Part shown: piece after piece, positions 34,911 through 44,826 of the stretch | Layout of the letters: each line of letters opens with the position of its first letter | Position numbering within the stretch: the stretch's first letter is position 1 | Assembly: GCA_964367585.1 (NCBI GenBank) | Contig: CAYIYH010000001.1 | Coordinates: forward strand, 62,001-126,000 | Origin: CAYJGJ01 sp964367585 | Lineage (GTDB): Bacteria; Bacillota; Clostridia; Peptostreptococcales; Anaerovoracaceae | Length of the DNA: 64,000 bases | Direction: 5' to 3' | Made by a program: the position numbers and the translations under genes | The notes under the pieces: model-generated | Told to the model about the DNA's origin: nothing | Database searches by the model: none | The model's input: the letters and a program-made list of their open reading frames with translations, nothing else

Positions 34911-35861
34911 CTATTCCGCTTCCATAGATTCCTTTCCTTTAATAGGATCGCTAAATATTTCATCGTATGGATCGATAGTAGTTTGTGCGAGTCCTTCTGA
35001 ATCGTAATAGAGAGATGTACTCACAATAGTCTTTTCACCGTCTGTTATCAACTCGTTTATGTTTACAAACTTACTGTCTCCGCCAACTAGTTTTATATAT
35101 ACCCCTCTTTGCCCGTCTACTTCCGTGATACTACTATTGTTGATTAACAATCCGTCTGAATCACTTGTGACAAGCCTAACATCCGTTGTCCTTAATCTCG
35201 CAAAATCGTCATAATACATATCGGTTTCCAATATGATTTTTAAGAAATCGCCTTCTTTTTTTGTCTCTATTATAGTGGCCTCGATTTCATCAGATGGTAA
35301 ATCCACCGTGATTGTTCTTCCAACAATATATTTTTCTTCTTGTTCGAAATCGACGTATGTAACAATAAACCACTCATTATTTGATGTAATCTTATAAACA
35401 GGCTCACCCATTTCGACTACAATAGGGATGTCCTCCGCGGCACTTAAGTTTAAATCTTCTAAATGTCTTTTTTTCAAGTCATACATAGTCGTTTCGTTTA
35501 AAGTTTCTTCATGTCCGTCTACATAATAACATACGACTCCAACAGTTTCATTTACGTATTGGGTGGGAGTTGCCGTTCCATATTCAGTAATAATTTGCAT
35601 AATATTTGAATTTTTTTTGACTAAGTCTCCATCTTGGGCATACCTATTCGCTTCTCCATTAGATTCTGCATAGTAGACTTTTTCATCACGAATTATATAA
35701 CCCACAGCATTGTCATATACCCTAATATTCCCATATTCTGCCACATAGGTGTCTGGTAGCAAATCGTTTACTTGAGGAAACAAATATATTATAATTCCCA
35801 ACACAATTAGTACTAATAAGTATAATATTATTAATGCTTTACTTAGTTTTCCAATCTTCAT
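34911..35861 (-). CDS. HlyD-like membrane-anchored protein of unknown function
   Basis: One N-terminal membrane span (residues 8-30) and an extracytoplasmic beta-rich region. The segment NIRVYDNAVGYIIRDEKVYYAESNGEANRYAQDGDLVKKN resembles the barrel-sandwich hybrid of HlyD/efflux adaptor proteins; in Clostridia a similar protein often sits between trmD and sepF. There are no partner ATPase or permease genes here, so an efflux role is doubtful; envelope or division functions are possible. 316 residues, GAGGA upstream of ATG 35861. In evidence fields the quoted stretch is approximate family resemblance, not proof. Confidence 0.65.
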   Translation of the reverse strand: MKIGKLSKALIILYLLVLIVLGIIIYLFPQVNDLLPDTYVAEYGNIRVYDNAVGYIIRDEKVYYAESNGEANRYAQDGDLVKKNSNIMQIITEYGTATPTQYVNETVGVVCYYVDGHEETLNETTMYDLKKRHLEDLNLSAAEDIPIVVEMGEPVYKITSNNEWFIVTYVDFEQEEKYIVGRTITVDLPSDEIEATIIETKKEGDFLKIILETDMYYDDFARLRTTDVRLVTSDSDGLLINNSSITEVDGQRGVYIKLVGGDSKFVNINELITDGEKTIVSTSLYYDSEGLAQTTIDPYDEIFSDPIKGKESMEAE

Positions 35862-35929
35862 GCATCGTTCCTCAATAGAATTTTATTGCATATCTAGTAA
35901 AATAGCAACTTTATTATTAATAAATCACA

Positions 35930-36664
35930 CTATGTACACAGTTTCTTTAGTATTGCTTCTTTTTTCTTTGACAATTCTTTAGAATTATTCAAATAATCTT
36001 CAAACATTTGTGGTCGATTTTCTTTCGTGACTCGAAGTGCCATCTCATATTGCCACAATTCAATCAATTGGTGGTTGCCATTTAATAAGACTTCCGGAAC
36101 TTTCTTCCCAAGACATTCTCTCGGCTTAGTGTATTGCGGGTATTCTAGCAATCCCGAGTAAACGGATTCCCTTTGTATAGAATTCTCATCTCCCAAAATA
36201 CCATCTATAAAGCGGCAAAGTGAGTCTACAAAAACCATCGCAGGAAGTTCCCCGCCAGTAAGTATATAATCTCCTATAGACAATTCTTGCATATTGTAAT
36301 AATCTATAATTCGCTGGTCGACACCCTCATAGTGTCCACACAAGATTGTTATTTCAGGAAATGTCGAGGTGGTTTGAAGAATCTCTTTTTCAATTATCTT
36401 TCCTCTAGGAGACATATAAAAGATCGGTGTTCCCGAAAGATTTAATTCCTCGATAGCATTATAAATTGGAAAAAAAGACATGAGCATGCCTTCTCCGCCT
36501 CCATATGGATAGTCGTCTACTTTTTTATGTTTGTTCTCGCTATAATCTCTAATATCTACAATACTTACATCAATTATGCCCTTTTGGTTTGCCTTTCCCA
36601 GGATGCTACTAGTTGTGATCGCCGTAAACATTTCGGGAAAAAGAGAAAGAATATTAATTTTCAT
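35930..36664 (-). CDS. trmD: tRNA (guanine-N1)-methyltransferase
   Basis: Methylates G37 of tRNAs reading CNN/GG codons, preventing frameshifts; SAM-dependent with a trefoil-knot fold. Motifs: ILSLFPEMF, YPYGGGEGMLM, CGHYEGVDQRII, SIGDYILTGGELPAM, and YPQYTKP. The frame is open upstream, but ATG 36664 begins the protein at the conserved start 2 bp after the rimM stop with GAGGG upstream. 244 residues. rplS, which usually follows, is not here. Confidence 0.96.
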   Translation of the reverse strand: MKINILSLFPEMFTAITTSSILGKANQKGIIDVSIVDIRDYSENKHKKVDDYPYGGGEGMLMSFFPIYNAIEELNLSGTPIFYMSPRGKIIEKEILQTTSTFPEITILCGHYEGVDQRIIDYYNMQELSIGDYILTGGELPAMVFVDSLCRFIDGILGDENSIQRESVYSGLLEYPQYTKPRECLGKKVPEVLLNGNHQLIELWQYEMALRVTKENRPQMFEDYLNNSKELSKKKEAILKKLCT

Positions 36665-36666
36665 CT

Positions 36667-37158
36667 TTATATAAAACCCTCGATCAAATCTACATATACA
36701 CATTTATTGGTCAAAGAAACGTCTTTTACAAATTCACTAACTACAGGTATCAACACGTCGCTCAGACCTTCACGCGAAACTACATATATGTCTTGTGCTT
36801 TATTTTGCAAGACTTCACTTATAGTTCCAATTGACTGAGAAGTCTTAACGTCTATTACATTGAGACCTATCAAATCACGAATATAGTATTCACCTTCGGG
36901 CAATTCTTTTAAGTTCTTTTCATCGATAGATAATTCTTTATCCCTAAGTCTATCGGCAGCATCCCTATCATCAACGCCCTTCAATTTCAAAATTACCATT
37001 TGATCTTTATACTTCACGCCTTCGATATTAAGAATTCGATTTTCTACAATTATTTCATCAAGGTCTTCATACCGCTCCTTGTTTTTTGAATAATTATATA
37101 CTTTAACTTGGCCTTTTAAGCCATGTGAACTAACGATTTTTCCAATTATTATGTTCAT
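36667..37158 (-). CDS. rimM: 16S rRNA processing protein RimM
   Basis: Assists maturation of the 30S head, binding S19. The N-terminal RimM domain (IIGKIVSSHGLKGQVKVY) is followed by a PRC-barrel (YYIRDLIGLNVIDVKT and LIPVVSEFVKDVSL). ATG 37158 gives 163 residues; the in-frame TTG at 37164 is an alternative and neither has a good ribosome site. Confidence 0.95.
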   Translation of the reverse strand: MNIIIGKIVSSHGLKGQVKVYNYSKNKERYEDLDEIIVENRILNIEGVKYKDQMVILKLKGVDDRDAADRLRDKELSIDEKNLKELPEGEYYIRDLIGLNVIDVKTSQSIGTISEVLQNKAQDIYVVSREGLSDVLIPVVSEFVKDVSLTNKCVYVDLIEGFI

Positions 37159-37193
37159 AATCAATTATATGCAACTTGACAAAAAATCTCTAA

Positions 37194-37427
37194 TTACTTA
37201 GAGACAATTTGTATAGTTGCATTCCTATTTTGTTTTTTTGCCGCAGCCTTTACGACACTTCTCAAAGATGTAGCCATAAAGCCTTGCTTTCCAATTATTT
37301 TTCCCATATCGCTCTCGGCTACTTCGAGCTTGTACACATCTTCATATGTCCCTTTTGCCTCCGTAACGATAACTTCGTCGGGATTATCTACAAGTGCTTT
37401 AGCCATAGTTTCAATTAATTTTACCAT
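37194..37427 (-). CDS. khpA: KH-domain RNA-binding protein KhpA
   Basis: A 77-residue single KH domain with the RNA-binding GxxG loop in DMGKIIGKQGFMA. With KhpB it binds many transcripts and affects cell elongation in Gram-positive bacteria. AGGAGG precedes ATG 37427. Its place between rpsP and rimM is diagnostic. Confidence 0.95.
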   Translation of the reverse strand: MVKLIETMAKALVDNPDEVIVTEAKGTYEDVYKLEVAESDMGKIIGKQGFMATSLRSVVKAAAKKQNRNATIQIVSK

Positions 37428-37486
37428 ATGTCTTTTTGCCTCCTATATATTCTCTTGCAATGCAATATGATTATTATTAACCTAAA

Positions 37487-37729
37487 CTATTCTGTCGCAC
37501 CTGATTTTTTTAACAATGCCTTAACAGTATCTGTTGGTTGTGCACCATTAGAAATCCATTTTTTTACTTTTTCCGCATCTACTTTAATTTCAGCGGGTTC
37601 CTTAAGTGGGTTGTAATATCCGATTTCTTCAATAAATCTTCCATCGCGCGGTGTTCTTGAATCTGCTACCACGATTCTGTAAAAAGGCTTTTTCTTTGCG
37701 CCCATTCTCTTTAATCTAATCTTTACCAT
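37487..37729 (-). CDS. rpsP: 30S ribosomal protein S16
   Basis: 80 residues beginning VKIRLKRMGAKKKPFYRIVV, with DSRTPRDGRFIEEIGYYNPL, the standard S16 signature. GGAGGT precedes ATG 37729. Follows ffh as in most Firmicutes. Confidence 0.98.
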   Translation of the reverse strand: MVKIRLKRMGAKKKPFYRIVVADSRTPRDGRFIEEIGYYNPLKEPAEIKVDAEKVKKWISNGAQPTDTVKALLKKSGATE

Positions 37730-37795
37730 TAACGTTTACCTCCATTTTTAACATTACATCATTAACTATATAATCAAATCCTAAATAAGTTGAGA

Positions 37796-39136
37796 CTAAA
37801 ACATTCCTTTGAACATCTTGTTTCCTCTTAATTTGCTCGGATTATTTAGCAACTTCATCATTTTTTTTGCTTCTTCATATTTTTTTATCAGATTATTAAT
37901 TTTACTCACAGGCTGACCACATCCCGCAGCGATTCTTTTTCTTCTACTCGCATTCAATACATTTGGATTTTTTCTTTCTTCTTTAGTCATAGAGTAAATA
38001 ATTGCTTCCATTTGTGCGAATTCCTTTTCGCTCTCTTCAATGTTAATGTTATTACGCTGGTTACTAGAAAGTCCCGGCATCATGTCCAACATTGAGGAAA
38101 TACCTCCCATTTTTTTCATTTGTCCCATCTGCGTCAAAAAATCCTCAAGAGTAAACTGATTTTTTCGTAGTTTTTTTTCTAGTGAGTATGCTTCCTCTTT
38201 GTCAAATGCTTCTTCAGCTTTTTCTATTAATGATAAGACATCACCCATTCCAAGTATTCTGCTGGCCATTCTTTCGGGATGGAATACGGTAAGCTCATCT
38301 GATTTTTCACCAATCCCTATAAATTTAATAGGACTTCCCGTAACTTTTTTTGTAGATAATGCCGCACCGCCTCTAGAATCGCCATCCATCTTCGTCATGA
38401 TAATTCCATCGATTGCGAGTTGCTCATTGAATCCCGCAGCAACATTTACAGCATCTTGTCCTTGAAGAGCATCTACAACCAAAAGGATTTCATGAGGATT
38501 AATTTTCGCATTTAAATCTGAGAGCTCTCCCATCAATGCTTCGTCAATTTGCAATCGTCCCGCAGTGTCAATTATAAGAGTATCAAAGCCCTTAATTTCA
38601 GCTTCTTTTTTTGCTTGAGTAGCGATCTTAACAGGATCTTTTGAATCAAAGTCTGTAAAAACAGGAACATCCACATTATTTCCTACGATTTGTAACTGTT
38701 CTATTGCAGCAGGTCTATACACATCGCAGGCGCATAGCATCGGCTTTTTACCACTTTTTTTTAAATGAAGTGCTAACTTTCCACAAGTCGTCGTTTTACC
38801 TGTACCTTGCAATCCAACCAGCATAAATATAGTAAACCCAGTTGGTGAATACGTTAGTTTACTATTAGTTCCTCCCATTAGTTCAATAAGTTCATCATTT
38901 ACAATTTTAATTACTTGCTGTCCAGGAGATAAACTTTTTAAAACATCTTGACCTATTGCTTTTTCTTTTACTGTAGCGACAAATTCTTTAACGACTTTGA
39001 AATTAACATCTGCTTCTAACAAAGCAAGTTTGACTTCTCTCATCGCATCATCTATATTTTTTTCCGTTAGGACAGCATTCCCACGGAGTTTCTTGAAAAC
39101 CCCTTGCAATTTGTCCGATAGATTTTCAAATGCCAT
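37796..39136 (-). CDS. ffh: Signal recognition particle protein Ffh
   Basis: GTPase that delivers membrane and secreted proteins with the 4.5S/6S-type SRP RNA. N domain (residues 1-85), G domain with GLQGTGKTTTCGKLA near 107, DTAGRL near 187, TKMDGDSRGGAALS near 246, and a Met-rich M domain from about 300 (FLTQMGQMKKMGGISSMLDM; SRRKRIAAGCG). 446 residues. AAGGGG precedes ATG 39136. The SRP RNA gene was not found in the window. Confidence 0.97.
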   Translation of the reverse strand: MAFENLSDKLQGVFKKLRGNAVLTEKNIDDAMREVKLALLEADVNFKVVKEFVATVKEKAIGQDVLKSLSPGQQVIKIVNDELIELMGGTNSKLTYSPTGFTIFMLVGLQGTGKTTTCGKLALHLKKSGKKPMLCACDVYRPAAIEQLQIVGNNVDVPVFTDFDSKDPVKIATQAKKEAEIKGFDTLIIDTAGRLQIDEALMGELSDLNAKINPHEILLVVDALQGQDAVNVAAGFNEQLAIDGIIMTKMDGDSRGGAALSTKKVTGSPIKFIGIGEKSDELTVFHPERMASRILGMGDVLSLIEKAEEAFDKEEAYSLEKKLRKNQFTLEDFLTQMGQMKKMGGISSMLDMMPGLSSNQRNNINIEESEKEFAQMEAIIYSMTKEERKNPNVLNASRRKRIAAGCGQPVSKINNLIKKYEEAKKMMKLLNNPSKLRGNKMFKGMF

Positions 39137-39166
39137 TTTTGCCCCTTTATAATTGATTAATCATAA

Positions 39167-39523
39167 TTAATTGCCATATATTGTAATTAAATTTTCTTTT
39201 ATATCTGTTAATTCTTCTCGCAGCTTCTTGTTTTTTGTGTTTACTTTTATTATTTCTTCTAGTTTGATAGCTGTTTCCTTTACTATCGATTCAAGTTCTA
39301 TATGTTTTTTCATGAGCTGTAATATTTCTTCATATGAATATAGTCTTCTTTCGGAATGTTTTAAGGAATCGTGAACTGCAACTTTACTAATATTTTGCAT
39401 ACTAGCAATTTCTGCTAGTGAGTAGTTTTCTTCGTAGTACAGCGCAAAAATATCTCGCTGTTTTGGGGTAAGCAATGCCGCATATAGATCATATAACATA
39501 CTCATTTCTAAAGATTTGTCCAT
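39167..39523 (-). CDS. ylxM: YlxM-like DNA-binding protein (UPF0122)
   Basis: A 118-residue helix-turn-helix protein similar to sigma-70 region 4 (LTPKQRDIFALYYEENYSLAEIA then VAVHDSLKHSERRL). YlxM is associated with the SRP and stimulates it in streptococci. GGAGGC precedes ATG 39523. First gene of the ylxM-ffh-rpsP-khpA-rimM-trmD series. Confidence 0.94.
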   Translation of the reverse strand: MDKSLEMSMLYDLYAALLTPKQRDIFALYYEENYSLAEIASMQNISKVAVHDSLKHSERRLYSYEEILQLMKKHIELESIVKETAIKLEEIIKVNTKNKKLREELTDIKENLITIYGN

Positions 39524-39665
39524 ATAAATTTCTATGCCTCCGTAAAGTAATATTACTTAACTCAGATAGATAATAGCATTGAATAGTAGCCTTGTCAAGT
39601 CTTATTTTTGGAGTTAATTTCATTTTTCCATTGCATTACATAATATTTTCAAATAAAAAGCAAAT

Positions 39666-39723
39666 AAAAAAGGGAGCAGGCTATCTTTTGAAAAAATAAT
39701 CATAACTTTACCATCCCCCTTTT
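39666..39723 (-). terminator. Probable terminator after the fapA-like gene
   Basis: On the minus strand AAAAGGGGG (39723-39715) can pair with CTCCCTTTT (39676-39668) around a 38-nt loop with a further 3 bp inside; a T-run follows. The loop is long, so efficiency is uncertain, but it sits directly after the c-di-GMP gene series and before ylxM. Confidence 0.55.
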
Positions 39724-39777
39724 AGTATTTCTGACTCGAAACTTTCCCTTGAAAAACTCAAGAAAAAATCCTAACAT

Positions 39778-41421
39778 CTACTCGATTATAATAGAATCTT
39801 CCATTTCACTGTAGCGAATAGTAGCATTAAGGTATTCGTTGTCTACACGCTTATGGTATGGACCTATATTAATAAGTACACCTGGACATATTTCGCCGAA
39901 CCTCCCTCTTGTCGATTTGATTTGCTCTATTTCTTCATGTTGTCTTTCCATGTCATTATATAATGATTTTTCATCATCGAACACAGTCGTTTTTTCACCA
40001 CCGCATTTTGGAACACCCAAATTTAATATTGTAGGCGTTTCATATCGAGAAGAACCCAATACCTTAGCCTCCGCTCTATTTCGAACATAAACACGGCCTC
40101 CCATAATCGATCCTTTTTCCTCCGTGACGATAAGATCTTGATCGCAGTATATGTTGCTGTTCATGATAATCGTAGAATAAATAGACTGGGCAACAAAAAC
40201 AGTACACGATTCCATAAATTTTGTGCGCAACTCTCCGCGGCATTTTAGAATACCATTTCCCGCTATTCCGCCCATAACAGTTACATCACCGCCCGCATCC
40301 ACTACGGCAGCTTCGACTACTCCACCAATATTAATGTCTCCCGAAGCACGTACAAAAAAGCCTTCCCGCACATTGCCATTAATGTGAACATCTCCGTTAA
40401 AGTCTATATTCCCAAATGAGTAATCAACATCACTCAAAACTCTAAGAACATTCCTAACTTGATATTCGCTAGATCTGAAAACTAAATCGCCATCTATACT
40501 TGCCAACAGCATCGTATTTTCGTCATTAATATAAGTATTTTTTCCATTCGGAACTTTTACAATAGCACCTTCAATTCCAGGCAGAATATCTCCATTTAAA
40601 TTAATTCCCTCTTCACCTATCGTTGGTGAGACTATATCGCATATAACTTGATCTTTTTTAATAGAATTAAATATATATTTATTTTTGTAGTCTACGCTCC
40701 TGTTCGAATCTTCTATTTCTGACGCTTCTCCTTCGGTCAGAAAATGCTTCACCAAATACCCATCATCACCTTTAGTTGGCATAGTTCCAGTTGCAATTTG
40801 AAGCACTTGCAAGTATCTTCTCTTTGCGATAAATTTATTCAATTTATCCCAATCAACATAATCCTGTATATTGTACGCCTCTATAACTTTTGACACCTCG
40901 TCCATTGTGACGTGCTCACCATCATCGATGGGTGGCAACATAAACATCCATGCTACCATTTTATTACTTGATAACATTATATCAATTTTTCCATTATAGG
41001 AATTGTTCGAATGCTCTACGGACATCTTATTGATCAAAAAACCAAATCTACGTTGATCAAGCAATACAACACGCTCAGGAAGATGCTCTTGCGCATTATC
41101 AGCGTCTATCATTACTTTAGGATGGTAAATATGCCAGCTAGCGTTATCCTGATATTGATTTTGTAATGTTTCTAAGTTGATAGGATGATAAAATGGATTC
41201 GGTTTATCTGCGGCTATATCCCCTACACCAGAAAAAGTAGAATCATCGCCATTGGCACCGCCTGAGATATTAGCATTAGATACAATTTCTTGATTTTGCG
41301 TAGCTTTAATACTTTCATCATTTCCATCAGCTTGTATCTGACTATTTCCATCCACAATCGCATCGCTTTTGCCAGGTGTTTTATTTTTTGACTTAATCAC
41401 AAACTTGTTTTTAAAATTCAT
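39778..41421 (-). CDS. FapA-like DUF342 protein
   Basis: 547 residues with a polar Asn/Asp/Gln/Ser-rich N-terminus (residues 15-70) and the FapA/DUF342 beta-helix core: GEEGINLNGDILPG near 275, then GNIDFNGDVHINGNVREGFFVRASGDI-type repeats near 340-420, and a C-terminal coiled-coil region (MERQHEEIEQIKSTRGR). DUF342 proteins form right-handed beta helices and in Firmicutes occur near flagellar and signalling genes; biochemical role unknown. It is only 37 bp downstream of an EAL gene, implying co-expression with c-di-GMP enzymes. GGAGTT precedes ATG 41421. Confidence 0.85.
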   Translation of the reverse strand: MNFKNKFVIKSKNKTPGKSDAIVDGNSQIQADGNDESIKATQNQEIVSNANISGGANGDDSTFSGVGDIAADKPNPFYHPINLETLQNQYQDNASWHIYHPKVMIDADNAQEHLPERVVLLDQRRFGFLINKMSVEHSNNSYNGKIDIMLSSNKMVAWMFMLPPIDDGEHVTMDEVSKVIEAYNIQDYVDWDKLNKFIAKRRYLQVLQIATGTMPTKGDDGYLVKHFLTEGEASEIEDSNRSVDYKNKYIFNSIKKDQVICDIVSPTIGEEGINLNGDILPGIEGAIVKVPNGKNTYINDENTMLLASIDGDLVFRSSEYQVRNVLRVLSDVDYSFGNIDFNGDVHINGNVREGFFVRASGDINIGGVVEAAVVDAGGDVTVMGGIAGNGILKCRGELRTKFMESCTVFVAQSIYSTIIMNSNIYCDQDLIVTEEKGSIMGGRVYVRNRAEAKVLGSSRYETPTILNLGVPKCGGEKTTVFDDEKSLYNDMERQHEEIEQIKSTRGRFGEICPGVLINIGPYHKRVDNEYLNATIRYSEMEDSIIIE

Positions 41422-41458
41422 ACGACAACTCCGATCTCTATACAGTTACTTGAACTTT

Positions 41459-42703
41459 TTACTTAATTCCCAACTCCTCAAAAGGTTGAGGCTTAGCAAA
41501 ATAATAGCCCTGTGAATAATATAGCTTATGTTCTAATATAATATCTTGAATTTCTTTATTTTCAACAAATTCTGCTACCATATCAGCACCCAACAAGTTC
41601 GCCATGTAGCATATTGATTCTAAAATTAGCATGCTATCCTTACTAGTTGTTAATGTACTAATAATATCTCCATCAATTTTAAGAAAATCCGGTTTTAGGG
41701 AGATAATAGATGAATACGTTGCATAGCCAACACCAAAATCATCAACCGCAATAAGACATCCAATTTGTCGCGCTTCTAGCAAAAAATCAAACAAATCATT
41801 ATTTTTACTGTAGTTTTCAGTTTCAACAAACTCTATAATAACTTTTTCAGGAGTAGGATGCTCTTTAATTCTACTAATTAGCCATTTCCTAAATGATTCT
41901 GATTGGATTTCATATAAAGATAAATTAATGCTAAGCGTACTTTCTTTGCCCTCAAAAAAACGGAGTGATTTGTCAATCATAGCTTTACTTAGGGGCAAAT
42001 ACGTCTTAAGTTTCTTGGCAGCATCAAGAAAATATCCGGGATAATAAACATTCCCATCTAAATCCTTCAAACGCATTAATGCCTCATATTTGTCTATTCT
42101 CCCTGTATTATTATTATATATTCCCTGAAAATACGGTATAACATTATCGTTTTCGAGTGCTTGTGTGATAACTTCAAATATTCCAACCATTCTTTCTTGC
42201 TCTTTCTCCAGCATTTCTTTTTCGTTGGTTACTTCTATGAAATTATTTTGCATATCACTGTTGACATAATATGCACTTAAACAGCGGTTGACCAGATCAT
42301 CTCCGAATGCAATTGCAAAACGAGAAACGCCACTGAGTCCTGTCTGTTGTCCTCTAATTAATTCGTATTGTTTGTGATTTTCCTTCATTAAGTTATAAAA
42401 ATCTTCATCACGCATATCATCGTTTGCTACTGCCATAAAAGTTTTATAAGAATGTATATATACTCTAATTAGTTTATCAATTCCCATTTGTTTATATGCT
42501 TCATTTCCCATTAAAAGAATTTCAGTGCTAGTATTATAGTATTTTTGCTCATCAAAACAAGCTATCATCATATCCGCATTAATTACCTCTGTCATGCATA
42601 TTTTATTAAAATTATATTTTTCGTTATCAATAAGGAATTGCTCATAACTTTTTATACTAAACCTAACGTCAATTTTAGGTTCCGCCCCCACATTTTTTTC
42701 CAC
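41459..42703 (-). CDS. EAL-domain cyclic-di-GMP phosphodiesterase (predicted)
   Basis: The N-terminal 165 residues resemble a degenerate GGDEF fold without signature, possibly a sensing module; a coiled linker (EKEMLEKEQERM) leads to an EAL domain from about residue 175. Catalytic motifs are present: YEALMRL, SINLSLY, EFVETEN, DDFGVGYA, LKIDG and the closing SQGYYFAKP, with AEFVEN replacing the usual AEGVE. No membrane span, so cytosolic. The start is GTG with GAGG upstream. It lies between the GGDEF-EAL gene and the fapA-like gene on the same strand. Confidence 0.88.
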   Translation of the reverse strand: MEKNVGAEPKIDVRFSIKSYEQFLIDNEKYNFNKICMTEVINADMMIACFDEQKYYNTSTEILLMGNEAYKQMGIDKLIRVYIHSYKTFMAVANDDMRDEDFYNLMKENHKQYELIRGQQTGLSGVSRFAIAFGDDLVNRCLSAYYVNSDMQNNFIEVTNEKEMLEKEQERMVGIFEVITQALENDNVIPYFQGIYNNNTGRIDKYEALMRLKDLDGNVYYPGYFLDAAKKLKTYLPLSKAMIDKSLRFFEGKESTLSINLSLYEIQSESFRKWLISRIKEHPTPEKVIIEFVETENYSKNNDLFDFLLEARQIGCLIAVDDFGVGYATYSSIISLKPDFLKIDGDIISTLTTSKDSMLILESICYMANLLGADMVAEFVENKEIQDIILEHKLYYSQGYYFAKPQPFEELGIK

Positions 42704-42861
42704 ACCAACCTCACATTCTTTATATTATTTATTTGGTTACATCAATTATTAAAATAAATTTAGCGATTACCTAAGGTTCTCACCTTCAATGTTTGATATT
42801 CTGCAAAAACACAAAGAATACCACACATAATGCTAACCTTCTTATTCATACTGTAAGGATA

Positions 42862-44802
42862 TCATTTTTCATATTCTGATCCAATAAACGGAAGAATATC
42901 ACTGATCGGAGATGGTTTTGAAAAATAGTAGCCCTGAATATAGTCACATTTACACGAAATGCAGAGTTCTTTTTGTTCTACTTCTTCAATTCCTTCTATA
43001 ATGATTTTTTTACCAGTTGATTTAATTCCCAATACAATATGTTCGAAGAACTTTCTGTTTTCCTGTGACTTAACAGCGGAAAGCAGAAGACTCCTGTCAA
43101 TTTTAATTATATCAAGTGGCAAATCTAACAATACACTCATATTTGAATACTCGATTCCAAAATCATCTAGTTCAAATACGAATCCCTTATTTTGCATTTT
43201 TTTCATAATGCTCTTCATGTTAAATCCATCGGAAATAAGAACTCTTTCAGTGATTTCAATCTTTATAAGAGAAGTCGGAATATCATATTTAGATAGGATT
43301 AATTCAACATCTTCAGGCATGTTGGGCAAAGCAAATTGATAGTACGGGAAATTTATTGAAACAGATTCAAATTGTGGACTTAATTGATTATTATCTAATA
43401 ATTTTCTCAAATCTCTACATACAATATCTAAAACCTTATAAGTGATTTTTGTAATAAGCCCTGTTTTTTCAGCTAATTCAATAAAGCTTTTAGGATATAG
43501 TAATTCACCGTTATCTTCCATTCGGACCAAAGCCTCTACTTGAGAAAACGCATTATTCTTAACTGAAAAAATCGGTTGATAGTGCACAATAAAGTCATTA
43601 TTTGCTATTGCATCTTTAATTTTTTGGGTCATGATATTTCTCTCTGACATAGTCTGCATAATTGAGATATCATATAAATACTTTTCATCACTAGGTTTTT
43701 CTTTTAAAGTACGTACTGAGTAATCGCCAGCCGAAATCAAATCTTTAGCGTTTTCTGAAAAAGTAGGATAGTCTACCCTGACAAAAATCAAATCTATTAT
43801 TATATCGAGTCCTTCTATTGATATTGGACGATTTAATAAATCAATAATCCTATTAACTGTACAAAAATATTCCTCACTTAAATCCTTTGTGAGAATTGCA
43901 AATTCGTCTCCGCTGTAGCGATATGTATTTTTTATTGAAAAATTCTTCAAAAGAGCTTCAGAAACTAATCGCAGCAATTTATCCCCAATCTCAAGGCCAT
44001 ACCTCTCATTAATTCTCTTAAAATTTCGCAAACTTATTATGTATAACGAAAAATCCTCTTTGTTTTTTATATTCTCATTTATCCTATGGGTTAGGGCTAT
44101 TCTATTATTGACCCCCGTTAGATGGTCCGCTGATTTTCGGACATTTTGAATGTATAGATGTACGATTAGAATGCTCAGTGTGTATATTGTGCCAGTAAGG
44201 ATTATATCGTCTAAAAATAATTGTAGTATAAATATTCCAGCCGAAAAAACAAAAGTAAAACTTAATACTTGCATTACTTCTTTATAAACGGTTCTTAAGT
44301 TTTTAATCGCAAGATATAATATCATTAATATATAAAGAGCATTTACGACAAAAGGTGCTTGGTACCAGTCTCCTCTAAGATAGTGGAGGTTCTCATCTAT
44401 TGTAAAGATTTTATCCGTAAATGGATTAGATATTATAACTACTAAATATATTATATATGGCAAACAGTATGGAAATAGTTTTTTATAATGGTCTTTTTTA
44501 TTTGAATTAAACTCTGTTAGTGTAATTGAATAGAGTATAGCAATAACAGGCAGGCAAGGTAAGAACACAAAATACAACAGCATTAACGAATATGATAAAT
44601 AATAATTGGAATATGAAATAAGTGTTGTTGTGGCTAGTGTTGAAAGTATTGTTAAGACAACACAAAGGTAGGCAGAATAATACATACCCCGTAGAAATTT
44701 ATATCTTAGGTTTCTTACTTCATAATCTCGTCTGAAGCTGAATATAATAGCTGTTAAAAAAAATAACGAGCTATATTCCGCTAATAAGTTATATTCTATC
44801 AT
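42862..44802 (-). CDS. Membrane GGDEF-EAL protein
   Basis: 646 residues. Seven hydrophobic segments in residues 1-225 form an integral sensor, followed by GGDEF (DHLTGVNNRIAL near 225, RYSGDEFAIL near 295) and EAL (VEALVRM near 425, SINFPYY, KIEITERV, DDFGIEYSN, IKIDRS, IQGYYFSKP). SGDEF is found in some active cyclases. The EAL loop 6 reads IIEGIEE rather than AEGVE. Whether it makes or degrades c-di-GMP cannot be settled. 24 bp after the upstream GGDEF gene, thus one operon. Confidence 0.9.
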   Translation of the reverse strand: MIEYNLLAEYSSLFFLTAIIFSFRRDYEVRNLRYKFLRGMYYSAYLCVVLTILSTLATTTLISYSNYYLSYSLMLLYFVFLPCLPVIAILYSITLTEFNSNKKDHYKKLFPYCLPYIIYLVVIISNPFTDKIFTIDENLHYLRGDWYQAPFVVNALYILMILYLAIKNLRTVYKEVMQVLSFTFVFSAGIFILQLFLDDIILTGTIYTLSILIVHLYIQNVRKSADHLTGVNNRIALTHRINENIKNKEDFSLYIISLRNFKRINERYGLEIGDKLLRLVSEALLKNFSIKNTYRYSGDEFAILTKDLSEEYFCTVNRIIDLLNRPISIEGLDIIIDLIFVRVDYPTFSENAKDLISAGDYSVRTLKEKPSDEKYLYDISIMQTMSERNIMTQKIKDAIANNDFIVHYQPIFSVKNNAFSQVEALVRMEDNGELLYPKSFIELAEKTGLITKITYKVLDIVCRDLRKLLDNNQLSPQFESVSINFPYYQFALPNMPEDVELILSKYDIPTSLIKIEITERVLISDGFNMKSIMKKMQNKGFVFELDDFGIEYSNMSVLLDLPLDIIKIDRSLLLSAVKSQENRKFFEHIVLGIKSTGKKIIIEGIEEVEQKELCISCKCDYIQGYYFSKPSPISDILPFIGSEYEK

Positions 44803-44826
44803 GCTTATACGCCTTCAATAATTCCC

